NCBI RefSeq assembly: GCF_030272615.1
Contig: NC_081409.1
Span: forward strand, 207,185,190-207,249,189
Source of the DNA: Cryptomeria japonica
Lineage: Eukaryota; Streptophyta; Pinopsida; Cupressales; Cupressaceae
Reading direction: 5' to 3'
Length of the DNA stretch: 64,000 bases
A model generated the notes under the pieces. That model saw nothing but the letters and a program-made list of their open reading frames with translations, was not told where the DNA came from and searched no databases. A program made the position numbers and the translations under genes. This document shows, piece by piece, positions 61,342-64,000 of this stretch. Every line of letters starts with the position of its first letter. Position 1 is the first letter of the stretch.

Positions 61342-61346
61342 GTGGA

Positions 61347-61889
61347 GTCTTTGGATCTTGTTCAACATACATACATCTCTACTAGGTTCTGGATTGTCAT
61401 CTTCATCAGCATGGCCTAGAACGCTCAATTTGATTGTGACAACTTTCAACATTGACATGGAGACACATGAGAAGTATTTAGAGACTTCATACATTTTGTA
61501 CTTTCTTCCTTCATATTCCTTTCAAGATTGGGATGATGTTCTTCATACACCTTTGGTTTTATTTCTTCCTAAGGGGAGGAATGTTGTTCCACGATCATGG
61601 TCCATCTTCTACATCCAGTTTCGAGCATCAACCACTAGTACAATTGATTATTTTTGGGAGGGCTACATAGTCTTCTTATCCTTTCTATTTCAGAGAGGGC
61701 TTCTTCCTTGCATGGGATTCTTTCTTGTGTTGGGAAACTGCTTGTATTTTGTCTCTTTTGGGGAGGATTTTTTTCCATTGGGTTTTCGCCTTTTTTCCAT
61801 TTGTGAGAGATTGTTTTGTACATGGGTACCTAACATGGCCTTGTAGCCGAGACCAATATTTGTGTGTTTCACCCACCTAAGCTACACTT
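61347..61889 (+). pseudogene. Acidic extra ORF of element 5, second part, and 3' region
   Basis: The frame from 53843 continues here (ESLDLVQHTYISTRFWIVIF) until a stop near 61412. A second frame gives a 162-codon ORF (61358-61846) with DWDDVLHTPLVLFLPKGRN and a very hydrophobic, aromatic tail that may be membrane-spanning by composition. No pol motif. Ends at the polypurine tract. Confidence 0.45.
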
Positions 61890-61898
61890 AAGGGGGGG
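61890..61898 (+). other. Polypurine tract of element 5
   Basis: AAGGGGGGG abuts the 3' LTR head TGTTAGTG. Confidence 0.85.
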
Positions 61899-62378
61899 TG
61901 TTAGTGTAGGTATTTATTTTCCTTATGTTAGTGGGGAATATTTATTTTCTTACACATTATTAAGCTTACTTAGGTTATAATATAATGGTTAGGGTGAGGA
62001 CATGTGTCATTCACACCCACATTTGGGTGGTTGAATGTCACACCCTCTTTTGGATTTATTAGCCACATCCCCATAACCATTTCTTGTCTTTACCTGAGTT
62101 GGCACAACCATGTACTTGGCATTTACCATGTAGGTAAAAATCCCTCCTATTTTGGGCTATAGGGAGTTATTATTCCTCTTGGTTGAATATGCCTATATTT
62201 TTCTATATAAACAAGCCCTCACCTCTCCCTACACTAAGTACTGAGAATCAGAACACTAGCTCAGATTGTGAGTCTAGTTCAGTGCTAGGAGAGTGCTGAG
62301 TTTTGTTCATCTCTGGGTTCTTGTCTTGCTATCCTTCAGTCACATTGATATTGGGTGGCTTCACAGCTAAATTTAACA
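61899..62378 (+). repeat. 3' LTR of element 5
   Basis: 480 bases, the same termini as the 5' LTR. Short indels (for example missing 'ataatcctac' near 62008) account for the length difference. Flanked by TTGAC. Confidence 0.92.
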
Positions 62379-62383
62379 TTGAC

Positions 62384-62889
62384 TAAATAGATTATCTTCT
62401 TGTTTGTGAGTCTAGGACTACTATTTAGATCTATTATATTTTTTGGTAAATTCATTTGCTTAGTTCTCTATTTATGATCTTTCTTGAAGGATCTATATAT
62501 ATTTTTGTTATTGAATAGTCATATTAAAGATTGTGTAGAATTATTAACATTATCTATTTAACTTTTCTTAGGTCTGATTCAATTTCTATTTTCAATTTTA
62601 TATTTATAATTTTCTTAGTATATGTATGTATGTATGTATATGCCACACAAACACAATCAGTATTTGAGATTTCATACCCTTTTTTATTACAAAATAGTTT
62701 TTAATGTTTTTACTAAAATAAGTAGGGGTTTTGAAAGGGCACAAACTCTTGTACAAAGAAAATGATAGATCATGAAGCACAAGAAGACACCAAAGACCAA
62801 CCAAGGGGAGAAAGAATGAAACTACTAAAAACAAATTATTACAAAACCTTACAAATTACCAACCCAAAGTTAGGATAGTTTAATGAACC
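62384..62889. other. AT-rich spacer with a TATG microsatellite
   Basis: (TATG)n at about 62622-62642. No gene supported; may be the 3' tail region of the LINE remnant. Confidence 0.4.
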
Positions 62890-63560
62890 ATTCTAAAGAA
62901 TTTTTCTTTGCCATAGTTCAAGGATCCTTTTCCCTTAAATTCCTTTTCTTGTAACAAGGAATACTCACACCAACAAATCTCTCATGCAATCTCAAAGATT
63001 TAGGAGTGGTGTCATAGTCTACATAATACTTCCCTCTATTATCATTGTTTTGTGCTTCCTTTAAGATAGTAAGAGACTCCTTAATACTAGTAGACATTTG
63101 TTCCTTTTTTTCCCAAGCAAACTGATTTTTCTTGTTGCTCAGCTTGTCCCACTTTACCACATGAATGACAAAGGATAGGAGAACCTTCAAGTTCAATTTT
63201 CTATACACATCCACCATATTTGGAAGAAAAGGTAATTTGAGTAGGAAGAACCTTTTTCTTCTCCACAAAAATGCAAAATGTTGCAAACAACAAACATTTC
63301 ATGAAATTAGTGAGCGAATTGGTAGCACAATATTGGTCAACTTTTTTGGCAATGATCATAATTTTTTTTTTCATTTCAATACTCCAATTACAATCCTAGC
63401 AGATGAACCCAAACAAGAAACTTGATCATCGTATCATTCATTGGGTTGAAACTTAGAGACCACTTTTTAAGACATGAGATATTCTTTCCAAGAAACTAGG
63501 GGCCTTCTAGAAGAGTACTCGAGCAATCCTCTAGATTGGAAAAAAAAAAGAGAAAAAAAT
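62890..63560 (-). pseudogene. LINE (L1-type) ORF1 remnant with DUF4283-like block
   Basis: Across frame changes the minus strand reads LEDCSSTLLEGP-FLGK, LKKWSLSFNPMNDTM, KFLVWVHLLGL (63545-63400), then ATFCIFVEKKKVLPTQI and SPILCHSCGKVGQAEQQ (63180-63130). The GPWxxxxxxLxLxxWxxxFNP...VWVxLxxL pattern followed by a CxxC zinc knuckle is that of plant LINE ORF1 proteins (DUF4283 plus zf-CCHC). The knuckle's His reads Gln and the last Cys is displaced. No endonuclease or RT is in the window. Confidence 0.5.
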
Positions 63561-64000
63561 TGTTCAACATAGCATTTATCTCAACTTGGTCTTTAGTTTC
63601 CAATCCAAAGCACCCTCCTTCTAATAGTATCAATTGGACGATTGCCATTTAAACTCCCAACAAGCGAACTCCTTAGTAAAGCAGATGACTCAATAAAAAG
63701 AGAATCAATACTATCAAATTGGATATACCATTCTTCCACAACCTAAATAGAATCATCTTTACTCACATCATATTCAACTTTTCTCTAGGTTAGAAGCAAT
63801 AGTATCAATCAATACGCAAACCTATGTTTCATAAAGTTCTAAAATCATAGGAATCGAAGCAAAAACAACAATAAGAAGTGAAAAAACAACAACCACAAGA
63901 ACACCCTCTTCAACAAACCAAGACTTATTAAAATCAACATCAAATGTTGATTTCTTAAACCCCATCTCTCTTTGAATAGAAATCATAGACATTGATAAAT
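63561..64000. other. Probable N-terminal part of the LINE remnant
   Basis: Minus-strand reading is broken; DFNKSWFVEEGVLVVVVFSL near 63930 is the longest clean stretch. It may continue beyond the window. Confidence 0.3.

Larger units (their letters stand above)
49934..62378 (+). mobile_element. Element 5: Copia-type element lacking pol, host of element 4
   Basis: LTRs of 493 and 480 bases (TGTTAGTGTAGG ... AATTTAACA) are flanked by a perfect TTGAC duplication (49929-49933 and 62379-62383). A primer site follows the 5' LTR and a G-rich polypurine tract precedes the 3' LTR. Without element 4 and one GTGGA the element is 4,947 bases. It codes gag and the start of a protease, then an acidic ORF of unknown type. 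No integrase, RT or RNase H motif is visible, so it would depend on another element's enzymes. Confidence 0.88.

Noticed and set aside
1-64000. CRISPR arrays, rRNA, intact host genes, intact tRNAs
   Set aside because: None seen; all tandem repeats have unit structure unlike repeat-spacer arrays, and all long frames belong to mobile elements or the A/B family.

Overview
The window is a transposon-filled stretch of a large, AT-rich plant nuclear genome. I found no intact host gene, rRNA, canonical tRNA or CRISPR array. The tRNA-iMet primer sites, plant Ty1/copia and Ty3/gypsy protein motifs, a LINE ORF1 with a DUF4283-like block and telo-box motifs point to a seed plant. Old, nested, slowly decaying LTR elements with few genes suggest a giant genome of conifer type; that last step is inference.

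Layout. 1-819 is the end of a Copia LTR. 994-4085 (-) is a decayed open reading frame of an unknown repeated family (copy A). Element 1, a complete Copia (4465-11850, +, TSD GTTTC), sits just upstream of copy A inside a tract rich in TCGATGA motifs. 13106-13341 is an isolated exon resembling a CACTA Tnp1-type domain, followed by a 102-bp AT-rich tandem array. Element 3 (14262-20146, -) is a 3'-truncated Copia carrying a solo LTR (14712-15914) in its RT region. From 20494 to 30004 lies a minus-strand Gypsy remnant (3' LTR, PPT, decayed minisatellite, G-patch-like block, protease), apparently split by a 5-kb TG...CA unit (22713-27748) that holds a 21-bp tandem array. Copy B of the unknown family (31445-42025, -) is split by element 2, a complete Copia (33336-40406, -). 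44367-48330 holds further Gypsy pieces and a 77-bp minisatellite. 49934-62378 is element 5, a Copia-type element that seems to lack integrase and RT (TSD TTGAC), with the complete Copia element 4 (53849-61341, -, TSD GTGGA) nested inside. The window ends in a decayed LINE ORF1.

How it fits together. The Copia elements share a layout: 1.2-1.55-kb LTRs, a TGGTATCAGAGC-like primer site, gag-PR-IN-RT-RH order and an AAAGGGG-type polypurine tract next to TGTTGG. All coding regions carry in-frame stops, mostly explicable as C-to-T or G-to-A changes (CAG to TAG, TGG to TAG or TGA, CGA to TGA), the pattern expected from decay of methylated DNA. Nesting gives order: element 5 before 4, copy B before element 2, element 3 before the solo LTR. 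The least explained content is the A/B family, the pol-less element 5 with its acidic extra ORF, and the two related minisatellites that each follow a Gypsy G-patch-like block. Percentages and homologies here were judged by eye.
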